Assembly: GCA_000711775.1 (NCBI GenBank)
Contig: ARYC01000301.1
Coordinates: forward strand, 1-64,000
Length of the DNA stretch: 64,000 nucleotides
Origin: Oxytricha trifallax
Taxonomy: Eukaryota; Ciliophora; Spirotrichea; Sporadotrichida; Oxytrichidae
Direction of reading: 5' to 3'
Made by a program: the position numbers and the translations under genes. The notes below the pieces were generated by a model that made no database searches, was not told the origin of the DNA, and saw only the letters and a list, made by a program, of their open reading frames with translations. Positions 11,606 through 23,417 of the stretch are shown here, in pieces (within the stretch, counting starts at the first letter, position 1; every line of letters starts with the position of its first letter).

Positions 11606-13123
11606 TATTGAAGTTAATGCTAAAAATTTACAATCCACATTGAACCAACAAGATACCTGCTTTAAATACTTTAATGATGAGTAGACTCTTTCAAGATTTA
11701 AATCAATTCATTTCTAGCTATACTATTTATACAAGTTATAGATATCTTTATTATTATTATATAATTAACTAAAGTTTAGGCGATTATATTCAAAATTCTC
11801 ATTCTCTTTTATCGAGTCAAAATATTTTGAAATTTAAAAATCTGAAATCATTATCACTTCTTCTGATCATTAAAGATTTCTAAAATATTATTTTTATATA
11901 AAAGATGATAATTTAGCAAGGTCTATATTGTAAAAAAATTCCAGGTTTAAAATATTTTATATGGTAGATTAGTTTTAAATAGTAGGCTAATTTTTTTTTA
12001 TTTATTTTAACTTTTATTACAAATTTATTTCAATACAAAATAAATTACTAATTTATTTTTTTTACCAATGCAAACCCCAAAACCCTTTAATAGTTACATT
12101 GAATTTTTTAAATAATAAAAAAAGATATTTAGTATATGCTTTATAAGATTTTAATAGGGTTAAAAGTTAATGCAAATTTTTTTATGTGTATTAGAGTTAT
12201 TTATTTTTACTATTCGCTTTTTTACTTTGGTAACTTAAAGCAATTTCTTAACTTGACTTTTCTAGCAATTTATGATTTATTCTAATCTGTGCTATTCTCT
12301 TTTATAGGCTTAATTATAATTTATTCAGCCAAACTCCTCTATTACCTTTGATCTGTTTAGAGTATAGAAACTGCTGTATTTTCTGTTTGAATCTTTATTT
12401 CCCTTTTAGTTGTAATCGTTTCTTGGCACATTCCACTCAATAAACATTAAAAATCTTACAAAGAGAAGAGAAAAAGCTTTTAATTTTAATGAAATAAGGA
12501 TGATTGAGATTCATAACTATACACAACAATCTCTATGACAAATCTGTATTATGACTCAATTAGTGATCTAGATTTTGTACTTTAACTTCATTCTAAAGTG
12601 CAATTTTCTTATGAATTTTCAGATTAATCTTCTTTTATGGAACTCTTGAAACTTTAAACCTTGAGTACTTAAATAAAGTTTTTAAAAAAGTGACTACAAA
12701 CATTACAGCATTTTTCCTGAAAAAATAAGATGAAAAAGGAATTATAATGAGTGGTACCTGACTGTAGAAACTACAGAAGCACCTTTCATCTCAATTAATC
12801 TTTGCTTATTAATTATATAGAGAAATTGGTACAGGCATTTAATTGATTAAAGAGCAAAATAAATTAATAGAGAAAGAAATTAAAAATAAATAATGAACTT
12901 AGTAAAACACTAGAAAGATTTATAAAGTCGTTTGAGAATGAATATAGATTCTAGAATTGGAACTATGAGAAGAAACAATGATCCAAGCAAGGCATAAGTG
13001 GAGAAAAATAAAGAAAACTGAATCTTCTTAAAGGCTAATTATTTCATTTAATTTTCCATTTGTTTAAATCTAAAACTAAATTAAAAGCATATAAAATCTT
13101 TCTTCTCGAGAGTTTACTTTAGT

Positions 13124-13261
13124 ATGCTTTTTCAATTGCTGACAATCTTTGCGGGACTCTTTTTAAAACCATTATGCTCTTTTGAAGTCGTGCATCAAGT
13201 GATAGAGTTACAAAATCTTGTACTGATCATTCAAACTCCCATATTATTTAATTGCATTTGA
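13124..13261 (+). CDS. Small 45-codon frame in a highly conserved island of the repeat
   Basis: ATG at 13124 opens MLFQLLTIFAGLFLKPLC and runs to TGA at 13259. The homologous copy-1 stretch (about 1318-1453) has the same peptide with one synonymous TTG/CTG difference, but a one-base indel removes the ATG context there. The near-identity continues about 130 bp beyond the stop in both copies, so the island is not explained by this frame alone. It could be a fragment of a longer exon, a non-coding RNA, or a site used by the element. Low confidence as a gene. Confidence 0.25.
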   Translation: MLFQLLTIFAGLFLKPLCSFEVVHQVIELQNLVLIIQTPILFNCI

Positions 13262-15079
13262 ATTGAGTGAACTGAAGGCTGTTAAAATATAAATATAAAT
13301 GTTAATTTTATTTCTTATTTTCCTTCTTTGAGTCTTTTGATTATGAATTGATAGGTTTTTTAACAAACAATATAATCTCTTAGTCAGCTTACTTGTTTCT
13401 GAGTTATTGCAATAATTTAAATACTTATTATTTTACTTAGTATTTAGCTAGTGAGTTTGAATTATATAATTCTTAATGCTAATTACTTTATTAACTCATG
13501 AATAATATTATGACATTAAATTTTAACATTTTTAAATTAAACATGTAAGCACAGCATCTTCAGAATGTAGAACTAAATACTATTCACTTAAGCAAATCTG
13601 CACTAGAATGAAAATAATTAATTATTCTTTTTAGTTAAATAAGACCAATAAATGGAAGAGTAAATCAATTACTCTCTTTATGCAATTGATTGTCTAGTAA
13701 GAGAAAAATATTTTCCTAATAAATATTAGATATTGATTAATCAGAAATATGAAGCTAAAAAATGGCTATTAAAAAGAAATTCTTCAAGTATTTAAGATTC
13801 CTATCATTATTAAGATTATTGATGTGATATTGATAAAATTTAAGGGTCTCTTAGCTTAAAAATAAGATGTTAGCTCATTAAATTCAATGCTAATAGACTG
13901 TTATCTCAAACAATAGCAACTATAGCGAAAAAAATGGAACAGCCTAGAGTTAGACATGCAATTCAGAATAAATCTAAGTTTATGACTATAATCATAATAT
14001 CCATTACTTAACTTAAAACCCTTCTTTAACCTTATTAAGACATTGTAAAATATGCCTTGATAGTCTTACTTTATTAATAAATTTTAATCAAACTACCGAA
14101 GTGATTTTGGGGTTTTGAATAGTCTTATTACAAGATTTGAGGCAATTGAAAAAGCTTACAAAATTATAGATTCAAATAATCAATTATTGATAAATAGAAT
14201 ATTTATTCATGTCATTTGTTATTAAATATAAACTACAGTTATTTACTCATCTCATTTTTTTTATATTTACTTATATCTAGGGTAATAAGATTTGATTTCA
14301 AATTTCTCGGAAGCTTTTAGTTTAATGCTTTAAAATTCAAACATCAATATTTTATTAATTTGTTATATAAAAATAAGTTGGAGCTTAATCAAATGATAAC
14401 ATAAGTTAGTTTTTATAAGGTAGCTCAATATTAACAAACAATAAAATCTATTCTGCCTTCAATTTTACATTTTAACAATCAATGTCATTTAAAGAATTTC
14501 ATAATTAAATACTTATTCATATTTTAATGTATTTCTTCATAAGTAATAATATATTTTAAAAAAGAAGCTTAAACTTTCTATTTTATCAAACTAAGATTCG
14601 ATTTTACTTGTAAATTATTTACTAGTATAGTAATCATTGCAATGCCTGGATATTGAAATTGGTTGCAGACATGCTTCCTTACCTAATGATATTAATTATT
14701 AACAACTTTCTTAATTTCCTAGAGTAATCAAGCTTAGAAACCATTGTATGAATATAAATACATTACTATTAATTTTAAACAGCTATTTTAATTAATTTCC
14801 AGTTAATCTATAAATAATTAAAAATCATCATAAGTTTCAAAAAGAAATTATATCATAAATAAAATAAAGAGAAGAAAACTTTTATAATGCCTTTAATTTG
14901 AGTAAATTTACATTTTAAATTAAATCTACTAATTCTAATACTTTTTATTTTGATAAAATATTAGTAGAACCAAGAGAAAAGCTTCTTTAAACTTCCTAAA
15001 TATTCTTAAAATTTTTAAAACTTAAATTATTTTTGTTATTTATTTATTTTTTCCAAATATAAATCCCTACAAATTTCAA

Positions 15080-15270
15080 GCAGTAAAGTTAACAACTTAT
15101 TGAACTTTCTGCTAAAAGGAAATCAATAGACTCAAACTTTGAAATTAAAAAATATTCACTTGGGTCACAGAGTAATGAAAAGATTACAAAAGACTAAGAT
15201 AATAGATTTCAGATTGACAGGAATAATGACATGTATAGTCTAGTTGCTAAGATTATAAGAAAAAAATTGG
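15080..15270 (+). CDS. Conserved reading frame in repeat copy 2, partial
   Basis: Counterpart of the frame at 3188-3613. The same core peptide (LLKGNQQTQTLKLKN to IMTCIVQLLRLQ) is read here with different codons at several positions, mostly synonymous under the ciliate code. The frame stays open after the core but the sequence no longer matches copy 1, so only the core is listed. The contrast with the poorly conserved flanks argues for past selection on a protein. Function unknown. Confidence 0.5.
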
Positions 15271-17379
15271 GTGTGTATATCCCTTATTTTTAAAAAACTC
15301 TCATTCTATATCAATTAATATTTCTTAAAAACTACTAAAAGTTTCTCTGAAAAAGTATAAAATAATCCTTAAATAAAAATTATTTTGTATAAAATTTAAA
15401 TTACCTACTAAAGTAATAAAAGCGCTATTTATTCTAATTAATTAGTACTTTAAAATAATTAAATAATAAGAGAATTCAAATTTTATCAATTAATAATGGA
15501 CAAATTAAAATAAAATTATTTTTATAGTTACAATCTTATTAATTATAATTTTTATTATAAAATACTTTTAATTAATATTTTTTTAGTTTGACAACTCTCC
15601 AAAATTTTATTTAACATTTTTTAAAAAAGATTGTCTGAATAAAGTATAAAATACAAGTATAGATTTATATACTAATTAGAAACATTGATCTTGAGTATTT
15701 AAAGAAACTTATACTTCAATTTATAATATATTTTTATATCAATGTGCTTAAACTTCCTTCCATAGATTCTAAATACCATTTTTATTAATTAACTAAGTGT
15801 TGTTTAAATTTTAAATAAAAAAGAGATTTGAAAAAATATAAATTAATATAATTGAAAAAATTATTAAAATAATTATCATAAAACTATATCATTTTTTTAA
15901 TAAATTAAAACCGAAATTTATTGTAAGAATAAATTATAAATAATATTTATAATTTTAAATTCTTTTTCTAATAGAAGTGAAGTCGCCTGGTACATGATTT
16001 AAATATTTTTACTAAATTAAATTAAGGGTTTTTTTTTATATCTATGTTAAAATAATTTAATTAAAATCAACTGTTTAACATAAACTATAACATAGCTCAT
16101 GGTCGTTTAAAAAATAATTCTAAATTTTAAATATTGTTTTTTTATCTTTTGCCCTTTAATTGTCTATAATTAAATAATTAACATGCTTTAACAACTTCCA
16201 AAATTAAAGATTCTCTCAATAAATCATAGTAATTTGAATATTACTAACAATGTTTCAAGCTAAATAGCAATATTTTTAATTTTATTTTTATTTTTAAATA
16301 CTTGAAATTAAGGAATTTATTAATTAGATTGTTGCCTCACAATTATATATTTTTATACTATATTTAATTAAAAGTCTTGAGAATAGTTGGTTTTAGAAAA
16401 CAAGAAAATCTAAAAATAGGTGAGATACTCTACTATTTAATAGATTAATTGATATCTTAAAACAATCAGACTTTTACTTATTTTATTATATTATGATTCA
16501 TTAATTGCTAGTCTTATTACCTAAGATATATATTTATTTCATACTTTGAGACTCATAGAAATAGATTTGATACCATAAGCCGAATTACTTAGCCTTGCAC
16601 AACATGACTCGGCAATCGAAACCCCCAAATCCCTTCAGTAGTTTGACGAGTTTAAGTTTGATAGAAGCAGACTATTTAAGGCAAATTTTATTATTATTTT
16701 ACATGTAGTTTTTATTGAAAAATTATATTTTTTGGGAGAAAATAAAGCTAGTTTTATTTAAATTTCACAAAGCATAACTTTAAAGTGATTTATCATTTCT
16801 CTGAATTTTTATTTTCAAGTTAATTTTTGAACGTTTCTGTAATACCAAATTTAATTAGGTATGCTATATAATTTTTGAATAAGAAGCTTAAGATATCTCC
16901 ATCAATCATTTTATATAAAATTAATCGATTCTTTACTTATTATCTAATTCATTATTGCATCTAAATAATAGTTTCTAGTCATTTAACTATCAATTATTTT
17001 TTATTATTTATCAAAAATAAGAGAAAAACTTTATTTTTAAATGAAAATTAATAATTTAATGAAGTATTAGGATTAACTTAAAAAGAAATGGAATAAAAAG
17101 AACAGCTTTGTCATCTTTCCACTCACCTTCATAGATATCTCCATCTGCATGAATTATTTTTTCTTATTTTTGCATTTCTGATCTTTGCTGAAGCCTCGTC
17201 CTCTCCCCTTCAAGTCTCAGTAGTATTGCTGAAAGAGTATTAAAATAAATTCAGATATTTAAAATGTAACTTACAAAATTATTGTGAATGTAGTCCTGCT
17301 CCATCTTCGATTAAAAAGTTTTCCATTTTGATTTATTATTACAAATTTTAATTTATCAATTTCCTATTATAAATTATGA

Positions 17380-17645
17380 TTGCTAGAGCCCAAATATGCA
17401 TTTAAGTGTCTTTATTTCTCCAATCTTCACTCAGGGAAATATCAACCGGCACCGTATAAATATCCTAATGCAGAGCATTGCAATTTTTATTTAGGCACTC
17501 TTATAATCAAAAATATAAATTCTTAGATATCTTAATTTCATCTTGTTATTCTATAGCTTTAAGTATAAATGAACATAATTAATTGTTAAGTTATTTCATA
17601 ATCTAAAATATTTATAGCACGATCAAGCCAATTTATCTTTGGCAT
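17380..17645 (-). pseudogene. Copy-2 counterpart of the IYTVPV gene, disrupted
   Basis: ATG at 17643-17645 opens MPKINWLDRAINIL but meets TGA near 17541. A second segment, bounded upstream by another TGA, carries QDIYTVPVDISLSEDWRNK and continues towards 17340. Compared with copy 1, a ~360-bp stretch (about 17000-17385) is inserted before the homologous 3' part (17000-16790), where the frame is also broken. The motif codons show synonymous divergence from copy 1, which indicates the gene was functional before decay. Confidence 0.45.
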
Positions 17646-19695
17646 TTGTTATGAGATAAAAGTTATCTGTAAGTCATTTATCTCAAAAGTGTCTCTTGTA
17701 ATTTGTCTTAAGTAAGAGATATAAGTTCACTTTAGAGATCATTTAATAAGTGAACATATTATCATTCATTTAATAATCAAACTTATTTTTAAACACAAAT
17801 TCTACCATCAATTAACTAACACTCCCATAGCAGCACTCTTTCAAAAATCTAATGAGTCTATCATAAATAGTGCATCAAGTGAAAGATTAAAAATTTTCTA
17901 TTAAAGACCTTTCAGTAATTTCTAATATAATTAAATTCCATTAAGTTGAAGAGCTGAAAAGTACATTAAATATAGGTTCTATGTTTAATCTTTCATTTTA
18001 CTTTCTTGAGTTTATAGTTTTAAGAACTGAAAAGTTATCAGTCACATTTACTTCTGAATCACTACAATAGTTTATTAAATATTTCTATCTTTTAAAGAGC
18101 TATGGAGAATAAAAAATATCTCGAAGAGGCTAACTTCACTTTCACATATATTATACCAAGAATAACCATTTTATGCAATAAACAATTTGAATTAGTCTTA
18201 CTAATTTAACATTAAAGTCAATTAATCTATTTTTGCAATTGACCATCTTGCAAGATATTCCATATTTTAAATATATCTTAGCTTTAGACTAAGCATCTAA
18301 ACGAAGCTCAGTGAATTGGCAAAATTATCACAGTTCTTTAGATATGAGAGAAATGAGCTCATTGTTTAAGAGTCTTATCATTATTAAAGATAATCGAAAT
18401 GATGCTACCTCTTTAAATTCAATGCTAAAAGAATGTGAGCTCTAACAGTAGCAGAAATTTATGAAATAATCTTGCTATAGACTGGTAATTCTAAAAAGGT
18501 CAAGTGTATCATAATTTATAAATTTATTCAATAAATCTATATATTAACTGTCATAAACTTACCACAGACTTCTCTTTCGCTTTAATAGTTATTAATTTTT
18601 ATTTATTGACTCTTCATGAACCCTATTATAAGTATATTTTAATTGTCTCATTAATAAAAAAAAACCTAATAGATCTAATGAAGAAATTTTGGGTTTGAAT
18701 AGTTAAGATTTTCAAGGACACATCCTTTTAGATATTTTAGAAAAATTTCAAGAAGCTTGATGCTCATTTAGAAGAACAAAAGATTAAATTGTATAAATTT
18801 ATTAATTATTTTAATAGATTTTGACAGGGAAATAAAGAACTATTATCTATGTTTTTCCTAAGTTCCTACAGTATTTTATTATTTAATTAAAAAACGGATG
18901 ATAATTAAACTTAAAAAATAAACCATGATAATTTAATTTTTAAATGTATACCTATAACTATGACCTAGTTTAGTTCTCTTAATCTATAGTAAAACTGAGT
19001 GAAAGCCTCAAGAATATTTTTATATTATATAATTAATTTATGATATTGTGATATCTTTTAACCCAGACACCTTAAAGGTTGATAAATTTATTCAATGAAA
19101 GAATTGATTCACTCTGACCATTTTATCTCTATCAATTCAATGATTATTCATATCTTTGAATTAAAATCTTTACTAATTTATCAAAATTTAATTAAATGTA
19201 TTTTATTTTGTCAATTCAATTACAAAATAATTAGTTTATTGAAAAATTTTTAATTACTCAAAATTTTTCTATAATATTCTTTTTAAAGAACAAAGTAAAA
19301 ACTTTTCCTCATTTAATAATTTAAATTGCAAAAGAGTTATATTTTTTTTTACTTTTTTTTATTCTAGGTCAAATATTAGTTTTAATATAATAAAAACAGC
19401 TATTATCAAGCATAATTATTGCTAAATTTTTAATTTCTAATTTTTATTTTTTAAAATAGAAACAATTTACTTAATGACATTGAATTCACAATATTAGGTT
19501 TATTTGTTAATGATAAGAAGATGTACAATTAAAAAACATAAAATAATTATAATTTACTTTTGACTTACATAAACTTGATTCTTGTAGCAATAGATATTAA
19601 AAATAATGAAAAAATAAAATGAATATTTATAATAGATATTTAAATAAATTATAACTTATATACAATTACTAATTAAATAAATTATGAAATAAAAT

Positions 19696-20546
19696 TCATA
19701 TTATGTTTTATTGATTTTCTTGAGTATTTTAAGTTTTATCTATGTTAGATGAAAAATCCATTTATTTACTTCTATGTGTATCAAATCTAACTTTATTGGT
19801 GACTTTATTAGCATTCAGTTCTTTAATTATAATTCTGTTACCAAGAGCACTTTCAAGACTATCAACTAATCTAATTGATGGCTTTCTTTTTTAATTATGT
19901 GGAATATTTTAAATAATTATCCAGCATAGTATAGGTTAACATTAAAATGTAATATTGCTACTACCATTAAGCAAATCTTGTTTAATTTCAAATTGCTCTA
20001 ACTATTCAATGTTTGTGCCTCTAGAACCAATTAAAAAAGAGAGTCTAGGGAGGGTTGTCGACTCTCTTGTTCGAACTCCTACAGAAGTATTAGCTCCTGA
20101 AGTAGCAGATCTTCTTTCTTTTTATACCTAGTCCATTAACTAAAGAAATTATTAATATATTTTCGAAATATTTTACAGTTTTATGAGACCAGTCCGAGAA
20201 TTTCCTTTTCAACATTTCAGCTTAAATCGTTCTTGATACTAAATTCTTTCTCATTTTTATGAAATTATCCTTTATCAATTATAAACTCATTAAATATTTT
20301 CAATAAATCGAAGTTATTTAATTCACAAATAATTTGAAATTTAATTTAAACTTTTTAAGTGAATGAGTTAGCAATTGTGCTTGGAATCTTTTCGATTACT
20401 TCAATATCTATATATCATTTTTTTAAAAAAATATTCTCTGTAGTAGTATCATAGTTGATTAGAATTTATAAAATTTGTTTGATTTGTTATAAATTAATAA
20501 TTTTTGCAATGGACGCTTAAAATGACAACTTAGTTGAGCAATTCAT
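19696..20546 (-). pseudogene. Unknown protein gene, interrupted (two in-frame TGA, one frame change)
   Basis: Three adjoining open segments give protein-like sequence. From ATG at 20544-20546 (MNCSTKLSFQASIAK) to TGA at 20415; the same frame continues (IEVIEKIPSTIANSF, ELNNFDLLKIFNEFI) to TGA at 20217; then a shifted frame from about 20208 (LIKLQNISKIYQQFLQL, RRSATSGANTSVGVRTRE, PSIRLVDSLESALGNR) to TGA at 19696. The last segment has a typical Ser/Thr/Gln-rich ciliate composition. The breaks may be small IESs whose pointers I could not resolve, or the locus may be a germline-only pseudogene. The family is not recognised. Confidence 0.5.
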
Positions 20547-21299
20547 GTCCTTTAGTCATATATTGGAGCAATCAGTCAAAATAGTATAAAAATCTTGAAT
20601 ATAGAAACACTTAAATACAAAGAAATATATATTTAAACTTGCTTGAAATATTTTGAATATTATTTATTAGAAATATGTCTCATTTTGAATAGATTTATTA
20701 ATTATTGTTGAATTAATTATAAAATTTTATTTATTATATTTGAGGCAATTAGATATACTAATATCTTTTATTTATAACTCTAAATATATTTATTTATATC
20801 ACGAAATGAAAATGAAGATTGTTTTTAATCAAAATGAAGTTTAATTTATTCCTCATTTTATATATGAGTAATTTTTAAATAATTTACTAGTAAAAGTAAA
20901 ATATTTTTAAATATTAAAAATTTTAATGTGTAAAATAAATTATCTCTCTTAAATATATAACAGTAAATCAATTCACTTTCAGATTTTCAAAAAAAAGTAA
21001 TTTGATAAATATAAAGAATCTTTAAATAAAAACAATTAAAACCATAATTATATACTATTAATATAATGAAAATGGGCACAAGTAGCATTAATAATATATT
21101 TACCACTTACGCCCAAATTAAATACATTTATAATAAAATAAAGATATATTTAAAAATAATTATAATAATATTTAAACAGTGATTTATTTATAATCTCAAT
21201 GTATATTAAGAATGTATATATAAAAATTTAATTACTATTTTGACTGAATCATAGAAAGATCAATAGACTGAAATAAACAAGCAGGAAGATTTCAAAAGA
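20547..21299. other. AT-rich spacer
   Basis: Very AT-rich with no supported gene, RNA or repeat. It separates the transposon-rich left region from the gene-dense right region. Confidence 0.4.
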
Positions 21300-22587
21300 A
21301 TGGAATAGGAACTATAACAAAAATAAACTGAACTGAAAACTTTCCAAAATGATGAGCAATTAGTAAAAAGCAAAGTCGCTTCGATAAGATAAAAGTCCGG
21401 GGCTTTGCTAGTTAATAAATCAGCATAGTTGTTCAATTATTTGAAAAAGGAGATTTAACAAGTAAAAACTTAAGTTATACAAGAGAGATAAGAGGGTTTG
21501 AGTTTGATGTAAAACTTAGGTAGCTATTACTTGCAAAAAGTCACAGAACAAAGAGATCATTGCTTTTAAGTGCAAATTGAGAACAACAAATTAAAACAAG
21601 ATATTAACAGCATTAAAGCTAAAGTAGCTAATATTAGGCATTAGAAGGGCATGTAGCAGGAACTCGCTCAACTCAAACAGTAATAGATCCAGTAGATGAA
21701 GGCTGATTTCTTTAATTCAGTAAATGCATTGTATTAAAGAACACAAGGTATTCAAACTTAAATGAACTAAATGAGAGACTAAAAGGTTTAGTTAGAGAAG
21801 TAATATGAATCGTTGATTAAGGAGATTAACATCAAACATCAAGAAATCTCAAAATAGAAAGCTTTTAACGAGTAAATCAAAAGGGACTTAAAGGTTAATT
21901 TGTAAAAAATTATGATAAAATCAAAAAATAATTCTATACTTTATTTAATTAAAAGGATTTAGGAGAGAAATAGTAAAAATGGGTTGTTAAGCTACCAGAT
22001 ATTCAATCAAAAATGGAGAGCTAACAAAAATTTATAGAAAAATTGTAAAAAGATGAGGCCGATTTAGTTAAAAAAATAAGTGATTTGAAAATTGAAGAAA
22101 AGCTTTACAAAAGTTAGATCGGAAATCAGCTTAACATCTAAGATGAAGCCTAATTCAAACTTGGATAGGTCTAAATTGTTTTACTAATTTACTAAGTTAA
22201 ATATTAAGAAGAATAAAAGTTTACAAAGCTTAACTCACTGAACTCGATCTCTAGAAGTTAGGAAAACAAGAAACATTGCAGTAGTTGGCCCAAAATTAAA
22301 TGGTAATGGTTCAAGAATTCGAAACCGCACTTCTTGAACAAGAAAAAACTCTCCTTACTTTTAAATTGGAAGAAGAGTAATCTAGACAAGCCCAATTCAT
22401 GTTGAATGAAACTTTTCAATAAGAAGAGTAAAAATATATTGAAAACTAGAGAATTATCAATTAATTAGAGGCAAAGTTACAGATTGACCCTGGATTTATG
22501 GCTGGAAGAATCAATCAATATGCCCTTTTAGTCTTTGGAATACTATTGCTTTACTTTCTCCTAGGATTCTATAAGTTTGAAAAATGA
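21300..22587 (+). CDS. Tail-anchored coiled-coil protein
   Basis: Starts at ATG 21300 (MEQELQQKQTELKTF) and ends at TGA 22585. Nearly the whole protein is Gln/Glu/Lys-rich coiled coil, with most Gln encoded by TAA or TAG. The C-terminus has one hydrophobic segment (YALLVFGILLLYFLLGF) followed by YKFEK and the stop, so it is probably inserted in a membrane by its tail. The frame is interrupted by an IES at 21908-21954 (pointer TAAAA); its removal joins KVNLQK to DLGEKQQKW. A second frame change near 22195-22235 fits an IES with AAGTT or TTTAC as pointer. Function unknown; golgin- or SNARE-like membrane tethers have similar layouts. Confidence 0.75.
21908..21954. other. IES with pointer TAAAA
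   Basis: TAAAA at 21903-21907 and 21950-21954 brackets an AT-rich segment. Deleting one pointer copy plus the segment restores the coiled-coil reading frame; a GT-AG intron reading here gives the wrong frame. Confidence 0.7.
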
Positions 22588-22719
22588 TGATTTTTCATTA
22601 AAAAGCAGTTTAATTGAGACACGTGTGAAGATGACTCTAGATAAATATGATTTATAAAATGAAGAAATTTAGCTTAAATCTTAATTAAGTTCACTAAATT
22701 TTATCTTAATGGGTTTAAA

Positions 22720-23284
22720 TCACAAATCAAATTTGTTTTTGCTGTTTTCATCCTTCTTGTTAGCTTCCTTCCATTTTTCTTTCTCGTCTCTTGAAGAGAA
22801 CTTTCCGAAAAATCTTTTATTATCGGACTCAATGGCAAGAGTGTATTCTTTGTTTAAAAGAAATTCTCTGACTCTTTGTCTCTCTTCCTTATTATTACAG
22901 AGCATCCAAATATACTTCTCGTCCTTAATGTTGAAGTTTTAGTAAACTTTGATAAAAATTTGAGAATTTTAGAAGATTTATACAAAAACTACTTAATGGT
23001 TAATCAATCTCTTCTTCAGCAAGTCCTTCTTCGATTTCAGCAGAAATATCTAGAATTCCCTTTTTCTTTAAGTACTTTTCTCTGAAATGAATCTTGACAA
23101 TAACTCCCTTAATACCAGAAATGTCGAATTGTTTGCCAGCCATCCCGTTCTTTTTCAAGTCAACACTCTCCATTTTGATTGACTTTGGATCAATACTCTC
23201 TAACTTGATATCAGCATTCACTAAACAATTGAAAGTCATTGCAATTAATAATGTCGCAATTTTAGCTATCTGCTATATTTTCAT
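22720..23284 (-). CDS. Small secreted or luminal protein, unknown
   Basis: ATG at 23282-23284 opens a classic signal peptide (MKIQQIAKIATLLIAMTF, then NCLVNA before the mature chain). The mature protein is charged, with an acidic stretch (EIEEGLAEEEID). A 46-nt GT-AG intron at 22947-22992 joins EEEIDQPL to IYQNFNIKDEKYIWML. The C-terminal half is Lys/Glu-rich (FSSRDEKEKWKEANKKDE) and ends at TGA 22720. Total about 170 residues. The secretory signal and small size suggest an ER-luminal or extracellular role, but no family is recognised. It converges with the coiled-coil gene ending at 22587. Confidence 0.75.
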
Positions 23285-23417
23285 TTTTGATTTCAAATTA
23301 GTAATTAATTGTATAGACATGTCAACTCATAAATTTAACCTGAGTAAATTAAATTGTAAATTGTTAAATGCAAATGTTATTAATTAAGTTTAATAAATAG
23401 CTAGATTAATTGTGCTT

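Larger units (their letters stand above)
12070..19125. repeat. 6.1-kb germline repeat copy 2, with a decayed TBE-like left end
   Basis: From about 12930 to 19125 this is the second copy of the repeat at 1136-7290. It extends further left to 12070, where AAT (12067-12069) precedes GCAAACCCCAAAACCCT, a mutated C4A4 end. The ~100 bp after it is the reverse complement, with changes, of the block that ends at 14117 (TTTTGGGGTTTTG, then AAT). A third block of the same type ends at 18697 (TTTTGGGTTTG, then AAT). These look like inverted termini of a telomere-bearing family distinct from the complete TBE, whose subterminal sequence differs. The element could be 2.05 kb (12070-14117) or 6.6 kb (12070-18697). 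Confidence 0.72.

Noticed and set aside
21908-21955. Ordinary intron in the tail-anchored coiled-coil gene
   Set aside because: The GT-AG reading keeps the wrong frame and meets TGA; the TAAAA pointer deletion gives the coiled-coil frame.
22709-23387. Plus-strand frames opposite the small secreted protein
   Set aside because: The minus strand has a signal peptide, a clean intron and a better composition; the plus frames are shadows.
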